Position numbers and translations under genes: made by a program
In this document: positions 45,262 through 56,581 of the stretch, in pieces
How positions within the stretch are numbered: the first letter of the stretch is position 1
Layout: each line of letters starts with the position of its first letter
The notes under the pieces: model-generated
Seen by the model: only the letters and a program-made list of their open reading frames with translations
Database searches by the model: none
Told to the model about the DNA's origin: nothing
Source: Hexactinellida sp. DTS-2022
Taxonomy: Eukaryota; Porifera; Hexactinellida
Length of the DNA: 64,000 nt
Assembly (NCBI GenBank): GCA_028753945.1
Contig: JAPNXP010000002.1
Coordinates: 7,626,001 to 7,690,000 of the forward strand
Direction: 5' to 3'

Positions 45262-45690
45262 GAAGAAAACCGCTAGATTCTCGACACCCGATGAACCGCA
45301 ATTACTATTGCTTTTATGAACAGTACTAGGTATTCTAAGAAGTATCCAAATACTCAGAATTTTAGACTCTGAAAATTAAATTTGATATTCATAGTAAAAG
45401 TTTGGCCTAATTTTGATCCATACTACTTAATGTAAAAGCTAGCAATTTGAACGATGATATTGATTAATCTTATTGATCAATCCTCAGACCCTTAATTAAG
45501 ATTTGAAAAAATTTGATTTAAAATTGATATTGCGACTCAAAAAAAATAATTCGAGTGCACTAGCGTTATCTCAAAAGTATAAGTCGGAGTAAAAAAACTA
45601 TGCGTCAAAGATGATCCCTATCAGTAGAACTACCAGATCCGCCGAGTCGATTTTCAACTGCTAAACAGAGATCTTTTGTTAGGGGTCAAG
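45262..45690. mobile_element. TTAA MITE family A, diverged copy
   Basis: TTAA 45258-45261, then AGAAGAAAACC and TCTCGACACCCGATGAACCGC (compare ACACCCGATAACCCCC at 25185). The right part includes CAAAGATGATCCCTATCAGTA. Right end not found. Confidence 0.65.
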
Positions 45691-45920
45691 CAGCATATCG
45701 AAGGGGACGCGGGGCCTTAAGTTTCTATTTGGATACCAAGTATGTCAACTAATTAATTAACAAGTACTTACTTGTACAATAAATAGGCATATCAGTGAAA
45801 TATAGTTGTATATATTTACTAAGTACACGTAGCTCGTTTCAGCTGAGTCATAAGTCTAGCTCGTTTCACTTAGATCATAAGGGTAGTTCGTTACAGTTGC
45901 ATCATATGGGTAACACGTAG

Positions 45921-46426
45921 ACCATGAGGGTGGTTCTCATCGTGGTCGTATCCATGGCCATGGGGGTGGTCCTCATCGTGGTCGTGGGGCAGGTCAATTG
46001 CCTCGAAATTTAATATCTGCTCGATATCTATATCCTCCATCTAGGTAACTATCTTGTAGTCAAATTCAAAAATCTACAATCAATTAATTGTAGTATCCCT
46101 TAGTTCCCCAAAGTAAGTGTAATCGTAGACGTACGAATAATGGTATATGCAAATAATACTACAGTAGAATTCTCTAATATAGAAGCTATTCGAATTCCTA
46201 TAAATACTAACTAAAGTGATACTGTCATCTAGTAAGGAATATTCTAGAATACTATAGCGATACTACAGACCATGAGGGTGGTTCTCTTCGTGGTCGTGAC
46301 CATGGCCATGGAGGTGGTCCTCATCGTGGTCGTGGGGCAGGTCAATGGCCTCGAAATTTAGTATCTGCTCGATATCTATATCCTCCATGTAGGTAACTAT
46401 CTTGTAGTCATATTCAAAAATCTATT
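45921..46426 (+). pseudogene. Duplicated RG-rich coding block
   Basis: Two direct copies of about 158 bp (45921-46078 and 46268-46426). Each keeps one plus frame giving HHEGGSHRGRIHGHGGGPHR / DHEGGSLRGRDHGHGGGPHR, then GRGAGQ-PRNL, SARYLYPP, a Cys or Ser, Arg and the same TAG/TAA-type stop (TAG|G TAA context), with mostly conservative differences. This looks like the C-terminal exon of an Arg-Gly-rich protein, duplicated. TAGCTCGTTTCA and TCATAAGGGTA repeats precede it (45830-45910). RG-rich tails often bind RNA; no gene can be named and no upstream exon was found. Confidence 0.45.
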
Positions 46427-46439
46427 ATCAATATATTGA

Positions 46440-46784
46440 ATAATTAATGAAATTTTGGTGTGGAGCGAATAATTAGTTATTGATCTCCTGTATTTATAGC
46501 TAGTGACATTAATTTTCAAGTGATTATGTGTTATTTATTATAATCAATACTTTTGAGATGAATAATCATGACCTCAATCTGTTTGTAGGACAATTTAAAT
46601 TTTCTTAGTATGTAAAATAAACTACAGTATTGGCTCGGTCCCTCAGGGCTATTCTAAAATAGAACGGACACACTTGGAACATAATCCGTACCTTTCCCCG
46701 AGCCTAGTGCCAATATGATCCGTTTTTTCGGGAGGCAAGAAACAGTATCAATACAGTTTTCTACACTTTTTAATACCTCAATAG
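46440..46784. repeat. AT-rich spacer plus dispersed repeat
   Basis: 46625-46700 shares GGTCCCTCAGGGCT and CCGTACCTTTCCCCGAGCCTA with 29505-29600. The remainder shows nothing recognisable. Confidence 0.45.
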
Positions 46785-47240
46785 GGTTAAAAGAGATCCA
46801 CACTTCAACAGGCAATTCCGGCAAGGAGGAGGGGAGACTGTCCACTTGAGAATATTGTTTGACTTCTTCACTTTGGTTTGAATCTAATTATCCTTATTTC
46901 TCTAATATAGACTCACACTTCAAAGGCACTAGGTACACCGTTTGTCAGGATCCACTTTGGTTGACTATAATTGTGCATATTTCTCGAATATGTACCCACA
47001 CTACATACAACAGGCTAAAATTAGGTTTGTGTATCCAATATAAACAACACTTCAACATGCACTCCGGCAAGGGGTAGGGAGAAACAATCCACTTAAGCAT
47101 ATTGCTTGTCGTATTCCACTTTGGATTGACTCTAATTATGCATATTTCTCTAATATAGACCCACACTTCAACAAGCGCACGGCGAGGGGGAGAAGGAGAC
47201 TCGCCCCACGTATTTGGTTGTCAGGGTCCACTTTAAGGTT
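46785..47240. repeat. ~120-bp repeat array, about four units
   Basis: Same unit as at 5455 (TATTTCTCTAATATAGAC, CACTTCAACA, CGGCAAGG-GG, TTGTTTGTCAGG). Units are more diverged than those at 5.5 kb. Confidence 0.8.
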
Positions 47241-47540
47241 AACGCTAGTAACCTCAAAGTCAATGGGAACCTTGTATTATAAAGCAGTAACTATGATAGC
47301 CAGATGAATTATACTATTAATTGGTGGGTGCTGGTCTATGTAAAGTATTTTAAGAGCATCAGATTGCATTTATCATATTTCTAAAGTAAGGATTTTTTAA
47401 TTTGACAATTTTGTTTCAATTCAATTTAATACATTAAAACCAATTTTTTTGGATACTCACACTACACAAATTGGATGTTTTTTGTTCATAGAACTAAGCT
47501 ATAATATCCAATACAACCTCGTCATGTCTACGATTCACTC
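47241..47540. other. No recognisable feature
   Basis: AT-rich spacer. Confidence 0.5.
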
Positions 47541-48310
47541 ACAAATTTCGCAGAACTTGAATTTAGTGGTATATGTCTGGAGAAACCCGTTTTTCATGGT
47601 TTTTTGACATATTTTGGCACAAAAGTGCCCACATTACGTTCAAAAAAGAAGTAATCTAAATTCTATCTTCCATTTACATTGTTTAACTTGTTCTCAACAC
47701 TCTGTTAAAATTTCAGACAAACACATTAGCCAGTGTTCGTATTAAAAATTCTTCCCAAAGGCCAATTTTCCCGAACTACTCTTTGTGTCCAAGTGGCTGA
47801 GTCCAGAATTTGAAAGCGCGAAGAAAATTAGTTCCAAAGCTGCATTTGAAATTGAATTAGATTATTTTTAGCAATTTAGATCTAAGCTCTATCTCATTTA
47901 GATCAGAATTTGGATTTTTGTCACGCATTAAGTTATTGCCACTCTGCCACCACCATATATGGGCATTAGAAATCAGAACATATCATTCGAATTAAAATAT
48001 ATTCCCAAAAGGTTATCCAATGAGAAAGAAATAGTATTATGATGTAATTAGAATTTTAGAGCTTGTCTCTGTTGTCCATAGGTCAAGAGTTAGAAAATTT
48101 GCTTCGTCATCAAAATTGGTCACATTAAGTCTACAATATATGGTCATGTTGAAAATTGTGACACCTAGGGTCCTAAATGTATTTCACTGTTTTCTAATGG
48201 CTATAATCATTTTATCTCAACAGGTGTGAAATGTGTGATTTTTTCCCCTTCTGAATATCAACAGGTGTGAAATGTGTGATTTTTCCCCCCTTTTGAGGGG
48301 TAAATGGCCA
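47541..48310. repeat. Family D repeat copy, diverged
   Basis: AGATCTAAGCTCTATCTC, CCACCATATATGGGCATTAG, TTTTAGAGCTTG and CCTAAATGTATTTCA in the family D order. A 26-bp word with GGTGTGAAATGTGTGATT is duplicated near 48222-48285. Confidence 0.6.
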
Positions 48311-48434
48311 TAACCAAACGAATAATTATTGGATCTATTTATCCACAAATCGCGTTCATATATAATATGTTATGAATTTGACAAATTTGTCAAATATTAA
48401 TTGTTTACAATCGGAATAATTTCGGGGTTACAGG

Positions 48435-48620
48435 CGTTAATTATGCATATTTCTCTAATATAGTCCCACACTTCAACAGGCTCAAACGGCGAGAGGAACG
48501 GGAAACTCGCCCTACGTATTTGTTTGTTAGGCTCCACTTTAATTATGGATATTTCTCTAAAATAGACCCACACTTCAACAGGCACTGCCGGCCAAGCGGA
48601 GGTGAGACTGGCCACTTAGT
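48435..48620. repeat. ~120-bp repeat array, two units
   Basis: Fourth cluster of the unit described at 5455. Confidence 0.75.
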
Positions 48621-48621
48621 A

Positions 48622-48713
48622 TACAGTAGAACACCGCATATCGGGGCATTCGCGTATCGGGGTACTGTTTCGACGGATTTTGATCACCCACGGATTTTGA
48701 TCACTTTCCTATT
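48622..48713. mobile_element. Mariner-type end (CAGTAGAACACCGCATATCG)
   Basis: CAGTAGAACACCGCATATCG after TA, with ATCGGGGCA / ATCGGGGTA and CGGATTTTGATCAC repeats. Partner end not found. Confidence 0.45.
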
Positions 48714-48770
48714 AAATAGTACCGCTGGTAGTGAAAACTATTTTCCACATTCCAGATTATTATGAAATTA

Positions 48771-49261
48771 CAGTGTAACCTCGCTAACCGGGGAATTTGG
48801 GACTACATATTTTGAAGTTATTTCCCTGTCCCCGGTTAGAGGGTGTCTCTATTTCTGATTTTCCTATGGTCTTGACTTTCTAATGAAACTTATATTTTAG
48901 CACACTTAAGCAGGCAAGCATCACAGACTTTTTCGGAAATTCTAATTAGCCGTGTAGCTTATTTGTGTTCCAGAAACTTTCAGATTTAGGGGAACTAGTA
49001 GAATGATTGTTTGTATTAAGTAAAGTTCTATTAGTAAGACACTGTAATAATACTATTGATCTCGACTTATGTTATAAATTCCCCGTTTAGCGAGGTTAGG
49101 ATTTAAAGTAATATACGAAGTCGTAACCAGATCACATTCCCCATTCCCCGCTTAGGGCAATTCCCCGGTTAGAGAGTGTCATTTGTATATCAAACGACGA
49201 AATCAAAAAAGGAATTCCCCGCTCCACGGTTATCGAGGCCCCGGTTAGCATTGTTACACTG
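48771..49261. mobile_element. Mariner-type MITE, TA-flanked (491 bp)
   Basis: Ends CAGTGTAACCTCGCTAACCG and CCGGTTAGCATTGTTACACTG, with TA at 48769-48770 and 49262-49263. A second copy at 58436-59772 (interrupted) and a partial inverted one at 54405-54555. Confidence 0.85.
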
Positions 49262-50199
49262 TAATTGTTTATCTAAATTTAATCTCTGCTATAATAAATT
49301 ATCCCGTTGAATTATCAGTATTTAATGATTTAACTGTATTCCACTTGCTTAATTAAAACTTAATTAAAAGAATGCCGGATTTAATTATTGTATCTATATT
49401 TTCCGTTATTTATTTATTAGTTGATACAATTAATTAATTAATTAACTTAATAGTATAAACTCTATTTTATTTTATTAATCCTATTAATTAATTGACATAA
49501 CAAACATATAAATAATAAAGTGACAAGTTATTTTAGTTTCCAATCATATCCCTCCATTTTTGGAACCGTCCAGCTAAGTCTTGTCTTTCAATTTTATGAT
49601 TTTCTCCATTATTTCCTTTTAACAGCATTTCTCTCATCCTGCAATTCTCTTCTCTCCCTCTCCACGAATCCCCTGCTTTTAATTAAAGAGTTTCTCTAAA
49701 TAGTTGACTGCATCTTGGGATGGCAGCTCGGTCTCTCTTTGTGCTGATTTAGAATTCTTATAATCTCATAAATAAATCATTGAAACCATCCCAATTAAAT
49801 ACTTCATAAACTGTGAACTATTTATTGTTTATAAGTTTGTACATCATTGATATACGAAAATACTCAACCAGTTATCAAGAAGATCATTTGCATGACCATT
49901 GGTTGATGTATTCCGAACTAACAGCATATATTCTAACCTCAAATTTAGGATTATAATGTAATACGCTAGTTATTCATCACATGTTCCGATTACAAAGGAT
50001 GAGGTAACTTAAACACGATTGCCAAATTTGAATACTCTAGCAATTCTATATTTCTTTATGGCAAGGCTTTGTTGGCTACAATGTATTATATGACTTCTAA
50101 AAATTATTATACATAATTGTATGATATAATTTAATTCACTTTCCTTCAACAGCATCTAGTCCATTTTTATCACCCTGGTTAGGATTAGTATTTCGTCAC

Positions 50200-51169
50200 T
50201 GCGAATGTACCGTTGCAGGTCGCGTTTCCATTATCTACCTGAATAACCTCTACCTCAGCTCAGAGGCGGCGCCACCCTGGGGCAAGGTGGTGCAAATGCC
50301 CCACCTGGCCTTCGGCTTGCCCCACCACTGGTGGGGCAAGCCTTATCAATAGCTTAGAATTTATTTGGGCGCTTTTGAAGTTTTTTTTCGTTCCTCTTCT
50401 TAATAGGACGCTTTTTGAAGCCAATTTTGTAGCATGGATTACGTTTAAATTGGTTTTCATGTTTTGAACCTAGTTGTTACTGTTAATTTACCATGAAAAA
50501 CTTTATGGCGTCGCCTACCGCTGCCGAAATTACTAGCTCAGCCTCCAGCTCATGCTCTATCGATGTGACCGGTCCTCCTGCCTATCGGACAGACGGATGG
50601 GGCTCATATAGTACTAGCAATATTGTGTCAATTTGTGTGTCTACCTATATTTTTTGATAGTGGTTTTATGGTTAAACATTTTGCCCCATCTCAAATGTCC
50701 CTTGCCCCGGCCAGCCCCATTGCTCATTTTGGTCTCGCGCCGCCACTGCCTCAGCTGCCCATTCCCTCTCACGTGTCCGGCGAGCTTCGGCCTCCCACCG
50801 ACTAAGAGAACGCACTCGTTGCTCCCAAATTCTTGCGGCATACTCTGCACTCTCCCCTCGAATTTGGTAGCTGCGCTCCCAACGCCAACTTTCATCAAGA
50901 CGCCGTTCAGTCTCCTGAAGGCGTCTAATAATTTCTTGTTCCCTCAATCTGGAACCGCTTAGCTCATTTATGGTTGCCAATACCTCCTCGCGAGTAACAC
51001 GCACCTCCTCTCGAGTTACGCGTACCTCCTCTTCCAAATGAAGGTGACGTCTCCGAAGCCTCGCTGTCATCTCCTCCTGGGCGTCTCTCCCCCGTCTCAT
51101 TTCCTCTTCCTGGGCGTCCATTCGCCGCCTCATCTCCTCCATTGCCAGAACCAATTCTCTATTATCCAT
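50200..51169 (-). pseudogene. Coiled-coil protein interrupted by hAT MITE
   Basis: ATG at 51169; about 138 codons run to the MITE at 50748: MDNRELVLAMEEMRRRMDAQ start, then Arg/Glu-rich heptads with two exact VRVTREE repeats and LREQEIIRRLQETERR. Removing the MITE and one copy of its 8-bp duplication puts the frame back in register at 50252 (VEVIQVDNGN, ATCNGTF), ending at a stop near 50193. The DNGN.TCNGT tail is shared with the 11-kb element at 30300. G+C-rich relative to its flanks. The predicted product is a long coiled coil, probably element-encoded; function unknown. An upstream in-frame ATG at 51220 adds a hydrophobic stretch and is less likely. Confidence 0.6.
50261..50748. mobile_element. 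hAT MITE, 488 bp, perfect 8-bp TSD, in coiled-coil gene
   Basis: Ends CAGAGGCGGCGCCACC and GTCTCGCGCCGCCACTG, with CCTCAGCT at 50253-50260 and 50749-50756. Same family as 58802-59650 in the opposite orientation. Confidence 0.9.
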
Positions 51170-51274
51170 TACTAATAAGTAAATGTAGATTGCAAAATTA
51201 TTATTACTAATATTATCCATAATCTAGTTTGTATAATGTAGGAAATTTTATAATATGCATAACATAATTTATAT

Positions 51275-51350
51275 ACCGTAGATTCGGAAATAAGCACACC
51301 AGTTATAGGAACATATCGGATATAACAACACTATAACATCGGTTATATAT
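51275..51350. mobile_element. Partial mariner-type MITE
   Basis: CCGTAGATTCGGAAATAAGC, ACATATCGGATATAA and ACACTATA follow the element at 22055 at low identity. Right end missing. Confidence 0.5.
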
Positions 51351-51651
51351 GCTGTCTGTCAAAGTTTGATGCTTGTATTATTTTGAAATCTGCGCATGCG
51401 CAAATTTCAAATCTATATTTGTAACAAATGTGCCCACACAAGTAGAATATATTCACATATATATACCTCATATCTCTTCATTTTAATGTTTCCAAACTTA
51501 TTCTTTCCAAACTCTTACAAATTAGATTCTTTCTCTTGACTTTTCGTCTTTCCTTCTCATATATTATTTTTGTTACATTTTATATCTTTTTTTCATTTTT
51601 GTTTCTTATTGTTCTAATTGTTTACTTATTCTAATATAAATTATTTCTCAA

Positions 51652-54336
51652 ATGATTTCCCTTGAGGCCTGGAGAAGTCGAATTGGATTGTGGGCCGGAA
51701 GAGTGAAGATGTATTCTAATGATAGTGTCCCGAAGCTAAACCTTAGTTTACAGCAGAGCTTCGATATTTTGTGGGGCATATCCACACTAATTGTTGCAGC
51801 TGTTATTTCAGTATTATTGTTTGTTGGCGGTGTGGAGTTGAACCCGGGACCTCCTCGGAAGGATCTCAACTCTAGTTCAAGTTGTGAGGAAGAGTTTGAA
51901 GTACCTGAAAGTTTTGATTTTAGTGAAACTTCGAAAGGTAATTATGTGTTTACCGCTCCTATTACTCCCATACTAAATCTGAATAAACGTAGATTACTTG
52001 TTGGATCTAAAAGGCGTCCAAATAAATTCGGTGGACACAAAAATATCGATATGGTGGCCCTAGCTCCAGAGAGCTATTCCGTTTCGATAACTAGCAGCCA
52101 AACAAGTGTAACGGACTCTCTTGATGTTCTTGAGCTATCTGCTAAGGTCCCCAGAATTTCTGGGGAGACCCAAAACGCTACCATTCCATTTTTAGATAGC
52201 CAAGAAAATCAAGAATCTCCGTTACCTGAAAGTCAGCCAAAATTTACAACAGCCAAATCAAAAATCTCCAGAGTAGTCCTTGATGATGTTCCGTTTGAGA
52301 AAATGGAGGTTTTTCTTGTCGGAAAATCTAGGGGTGATAAAGTAGATTTATGTAGAGTAGAAGGGAATGCACTTTTGAATGTAGGAATTTTAGAGGGAGC
52401 ACTAGCGTAAGTTTCAGTGTGTAAGTTCTGTAGTTAAGTTCGGCTAACTTTCTATCGAACGTCTTATAATAATGGATTGGCCTTGCATTATTATATTGTC
52501 TGTGATCATTGTTTTGTAGCCACCCCATTCTATACTCTCCCTCAGACTAGTACCCCCCATTCCGACACAGACAATAAAATACAGTTTGGCCATAATATCT
52601 TGCAAATTTTGGGTGGTAGGATAGTGGGCATTGGTAAATCGGGGCTCGATTTGAAAAATACTTTCATTGGTATCCCGACAACTTTATCTAATAGGGCATT
52701 TTATAAAACTCAGACATTTTAATCGAAAGTTTCCACGGATATAGCACATGCAAGCTGTATGCGGGCAGCAGAAATACAACACTGGTGATTCTGAATTTTT
52801 AGAGGTTACGGTTTATTAAAGGGTGGTAAATCGGGAGGGGGATTTTCGAGATACTGTGTTGCTTGTGCTATCTCCGTGGAATCTGGGAAAGTCCTAAATT
52901 ATGAAATAGCATGTAATAGTTGTAAATTATGTATTGAGAAGCAACAAGCCCTTAGGGAGAAACGAATCGATTTGGCAGAATACAAGTTATGGATTGAAAT
53001 GCATGAATCTAATTGCCAGGCTAGAGAATATGGTAAATTTAGTTCTGTTGCGCTGGAATAATAATTAGCACCTGTAATTTTTCGTAGCTCAATCGAACAG
53101 AAATTGATTTACTCCACAGTTATAGCTGATGGTGATGATAAAAGTATTAATATATTAACTGAAAATAACATTTATGGGGAATTTAATATAACAATAAGAC
53201 GGGAGGAATGTTTGAGCCATGTTCAGAAGCGTATACGTGTTCATTTAGTTGAAAAACAAAAAGAGTTTATTGCTTCTCAGAAAACATTGTTGCAACATGA
53301 ATTGAGACTATGTAAAACTGATGCACTGAGAAAATCTATTAGGGAGGAGTATCGGCCATCTACGCTTAGGGATTTGAAAAAGGGGAGAGATAATTGGGGT
53401 GATAGTGAAGATATATTAGATGTATCTAACGAAATAAACCTTCTACTAGATAATATGATTGATAAAATAACATCTTTATATGGTTTTGTTGTGAAAAGTA
53501 GAATAGGCGGAGATCTAGTTGTATTTCGTGATGCATTGTTTGGAATTGTTTATCATTTAGCAGCTAATGATGCAAATTGTCAGGAGATGCATAAATATTG
53601 TGAGAAGGGTGCTGATTCATTTTTCATGTATCAAAAAGCAGTAGCTGCTGGAGATACTATTCCAAAACATCCCAGGTGCATCAGTTTAGCCTGTAGAGAT
53701 CGTATTTTAGAAATTTTAGACCATATCTTTCTTGCGCTGTCATTTTTGGAAAAGGTTCAGGGTGGTAACACCTCAAATCTGAATGAGAACCTTCATGGGA
53801 TAATTTGGAATTGTATAAGTAAAAGGAAGCAGTTAGATTTGAGTTTGATGAATTTAGGATGTAGTTTAGGTATAATTCGTTTCAACGAAGGGGTAGCTGG
53901 CCTTCAAAAGATTATTGTTTTTTTAGGATTAGAATCCTATATATCAATAGATACATTAGTAAATGAATTTGATAATGCGAGATTACTAACTAGTATAAAA
54001 TGTGTTGAAAATACTAAGCGTAGATGGTCCCTAAAACAGGCAAAGCGTTCGCGAAAGCGTGGAGCTACTTATAAGAGCGGGGCCTATTCCCAAGCAACAA
54101 GGGTGCCACCGAATATGGACTTGAATTGTAAAATATGCGGAGGGAGTGAAGATAGTGGGATATTAAACAAGGCGGGTAAGGGTAATAGTAAAGATATTAG
54201 TGTTGAAGTTGACTGGTTGTGTTGTGATATTTGTAATTGTTGGCACCATGAACAATGTTTGAGAAGTTTTAATATGCTAATTGTTTCTGTTAGAAAAGAA
54301 GATTTGCGGATATGCCCCGCATGTAATTGTTCTTAG
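51652..54336 (+). pseudogene. Mutator-like transposase with N-terminal 2A-like motif and PHD finger
   Basis: A single reading frame from ATG 51652 to TAG 54336 (about 895 codons) broken by stops near 52408, 52429, 52720, 52790-52796 and 53059-53064 but, by my reading, without a needed frameshift. Order: ISLEAWRSRIG; a hydrophobic segment (ILWGISTLIVAAVISVLLFV) ending in GGVELNPGPP; an acidic/Ser linker; VEGNALLNVGILEGAL and CKFC/CDHC; GIGKSGLDLK; VESGKVLNYEI; IADGDDKS; HVQKRI; NENLHGIIWN; IRFNEGVAG; then a PHD finger (CKIC, CCDIC, WHHEQC, CPAC). The middle motif series matches the animal Mutator-like transposase family. The 2A motif would make ribosomes skip between Gly and Pro, releasing a short membrane peptide. 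Stops show decay. Other copies: 42690-43510, 45010-45257. Confidence 0.8.
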
Positions 54337-54339
54337 TCT

Positions 54340-54404
54340 CGTTATTCTGATTTGAATGCTTAAATGTCAAACTTTTTTGTTTTGTATCATTTTTCTTATA
54401 TATA
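54340..54404. other. 3' flank of the Mutator-like gene
   Basis: AT-rich, no polyadenylation or terminator signal that I can defend. Confidence 0.4.
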
Positions 54405-54555
54405 CTCAATATCTATTTAAGTGTGCTAAAATATAAGTTTCAATAGATAGTCAAGACCATAGGAAAATCAATAAATGGAGACACCCTCTAACCGGGGACT
54501 GGGGAATAACTTCAAAATCTGTAGTCCCAAATTCCCCGGTTAGCGAGGTTACACT
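54405..54555. mobile_element. Mariner-type MITE end, inverted partial copy
   Basis: Reverse complement of the first ~150 bp of 48771-49261, ending GCGAGGTTACACTG then TA. Whether this is a separate insertion or the outer end of the Mutator-like element is unresolved. Confidence 0.7.
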
Positions 54556-54930
54556 GTATATCCAATATATCACTATACCCATTATATCACTATATCCACT
54601 GTATCACCGCATCTAATATATGGCTGTATACATTGTCAATACTTATATTCTGATTTGAATAATCAAATTGCTTATCAAATTTAAGTGGTAACGATATTTA
54701 TACTGTAAAATATGAAATTATGGCGTCCAAGGAAGGTCAAAAATCCAATATTCTTGTCTAATATGTACACAAATTATCACTATATCCAATAATGATATCA
54801 CTATAACCAATAAAATTTGCATGGGATTTGCTCGGGGACGCAAATAAAGCTGCAAAATTATCACTATATCCAATATATCACTATATCCATTATTACTATA
54901 TCTATTATGTACTGTATCTTCATATTTACA
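54556..54930. repeat. Degenerate ATATCCAATATATCACT repeats
   Basis: The words TATCACTATATCCA and ATCCAATATATCACT recur about eight times in 54560-54910 with irregular spacing. Confidence 0.65.
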
Positions 54931-55192
54931 TTGGGAATATACAAAAATGAGTTTCTGTCAAATATTAGGTAATATCTATACTATTAAAACACAAGGCTGG
55001 GTATGTGTTTATATATATTTGTTTGTATGTTACGAGTTGATTGAAGAAAGTGGACGGTTTCCAAATGTGATTTTTGGCATATAGGGGTAACCTTTGGCAT
55101 CCGCCAACAAGTTGAGGTTTCCACTCAAGATTCTCACACCTCGACAAGTTATACGTCATTGTCACATTTCGAGAACCCTAAAATTCACTTAA

Positions 55193-55898
55193 GGTTATAT
55201 TACGGCAGATTCACCCAAAAAAACACATGAATTTAGTTTTGAAGGTGGGAGTTTGAATTTCACATATATGATGGAAGACATTATAGCTATATCGAAACTG
55301 AAAACGAAATCTAATTATCTTCTATAAATTCGAAATTATTGGGCTTGCAGTATTATGCTAATACAAAAGTCCCATAGGGGGATTTTTTCATACTCCACCT
55401 GATAAGTGTGTGGTTTGCAAGATCATTATTTGCTAAAGACCTGTACTGTGTGATCTATCAGATAGATCATGGTTATGGGCGGTTGGTGGGCGGTTTAGAA
55501 TTTTGATAAGATCTAAATAAAAAATATTGCGACCTTTTGAAGCCCCAAAATGAATAAAAAGGTCATCTTTTTATGCGAAATTTGATTAAATGCTTGATAA
55601 AAAAATTCCAAGTCATAATTCAAAAATGTAAACCGTCTACCAACTCCTTACGCTTATAATCTTTAAATATTGATTCTGATAACAAACATTGATGGCCGCA
55701 TTGCCAAATTACCGCATAATATCTACCACCACTTTTGGAAATCGCCCTATGGGAGATTTGTATTAGCCAAATTTTGAAACCGACAAAAAATAAAAAGTAG
55801 AATAGATAGGGACATTTTCTTTTTGGTTTATTGATTTGTATCATATAGATAATTACAGATTAAAACAAGAACTTTCATCCACGTGGGGTAATTTAACC
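55193..55898. mobile_element. TTAA MITE family B (706 bp)
   Basis: TTAA 55189-55192 and 55899-55902. Very similar to 26748-27464. Shares its right TTAA with the neighbouring MITE C. Confidence 0.9.
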
Positions 55899-55902
55899 TT
55901 AA

Positions 55903-56581
55903 CTGTAGAATGCCGGGCTGATTTTCCGGCAAATAGTATACACTGCAGTTTTTTGAATTTTATATTTTGAACCTATTAATTTGAAATCCAACAAGAGCAC
56001 AATAATATATTAATATTCAACAATTTTTGAAGATATTTACTAGAGGATATGGACAAAAAGTGATTATACATACTTTCTCCATAAATCGACATAACGCCGT
56101 TGACATGTAAGTAATCCTTTGTTTCTATACAACAAATACGACCATCTTATTAGTTATCAGATCTCAAAATTTGAACAATTCTTCATCAGTAAACAAAAGT
56201 TACTCCATTTTCAATAAAATGATAAACCTGTATTTCATGAACCATGGATTACGAAAAAAAACATTCATTTGAGTTATATCTATCACAACTCTATATTAGC
56301 TAAACCAAATGTCCTAATAATAATAATTTAGTCTAATATCTTCTAGCGAGTATTTCGACTGTGAAATTTTAACATTTCGAATACACGAAAGCAAATGGCA
56401 GTCAAGTGGTACAGTACACTTTTATGCAACGTCATCATAACAAAATCTGAAAATTTGGATTTTTTCATTGAATCAATTGAGAATACAAAATCATGTCTGA
56501 ATCCGAATTTTCACGAAATTTAAATGATTAGATCGATTTGTTTTCCTCCTGTTACAACGTGTATCAGTTAGGCAGTCTACG
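55903..56581. mobile_element. TTAA MITE family C (679 bp), inverted
   Basis: CTGTAGAATGCCGGG start and GGCAGTCTAC end, with TTAA at 55899-55902 and 56582-56585. Reverse complement of 4619-5303. Confidence 0.85.

Larger units (their letters stand above)
48714..51240 (-). mobile_element. Shorter relative of the 11-kb element
   Basis: 48714-48770 and 49300-50260 follow 24845-25160, 25856-26270 and 30288-30385 of the 11-kb element (CGCTGGTAGTGAAAA; AATAATAAAGT; CCTCCAGCTAAGTCT-like; TACCGTTGCAGGTCGCGTTT). The integrase and most of OTU are absent. Instead a coiled-coil frame (51169 leftward) joins the shared C-terminal segment. Two younger insertions sit inside: 48771-49261 and 50261-50748. Its own TIRs were not found, so the borders are approximate. 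Confidence 0.6.

Noticed and set aside
45921-46426. His-rich metal-binding peptide on the minus strand
   Set aside because: The opposite (plus) frame keeps a shared stop and a conserved non-repetitive tail, so plus-strand coding is more likely.
51652-52410. Non-LTR retrotransposon ORF1 on account of the 2A-like motif
   Set aside because: The frame continues into Mutator-like transposase motifs and a PHD finger; no reverse transcriptase follows.
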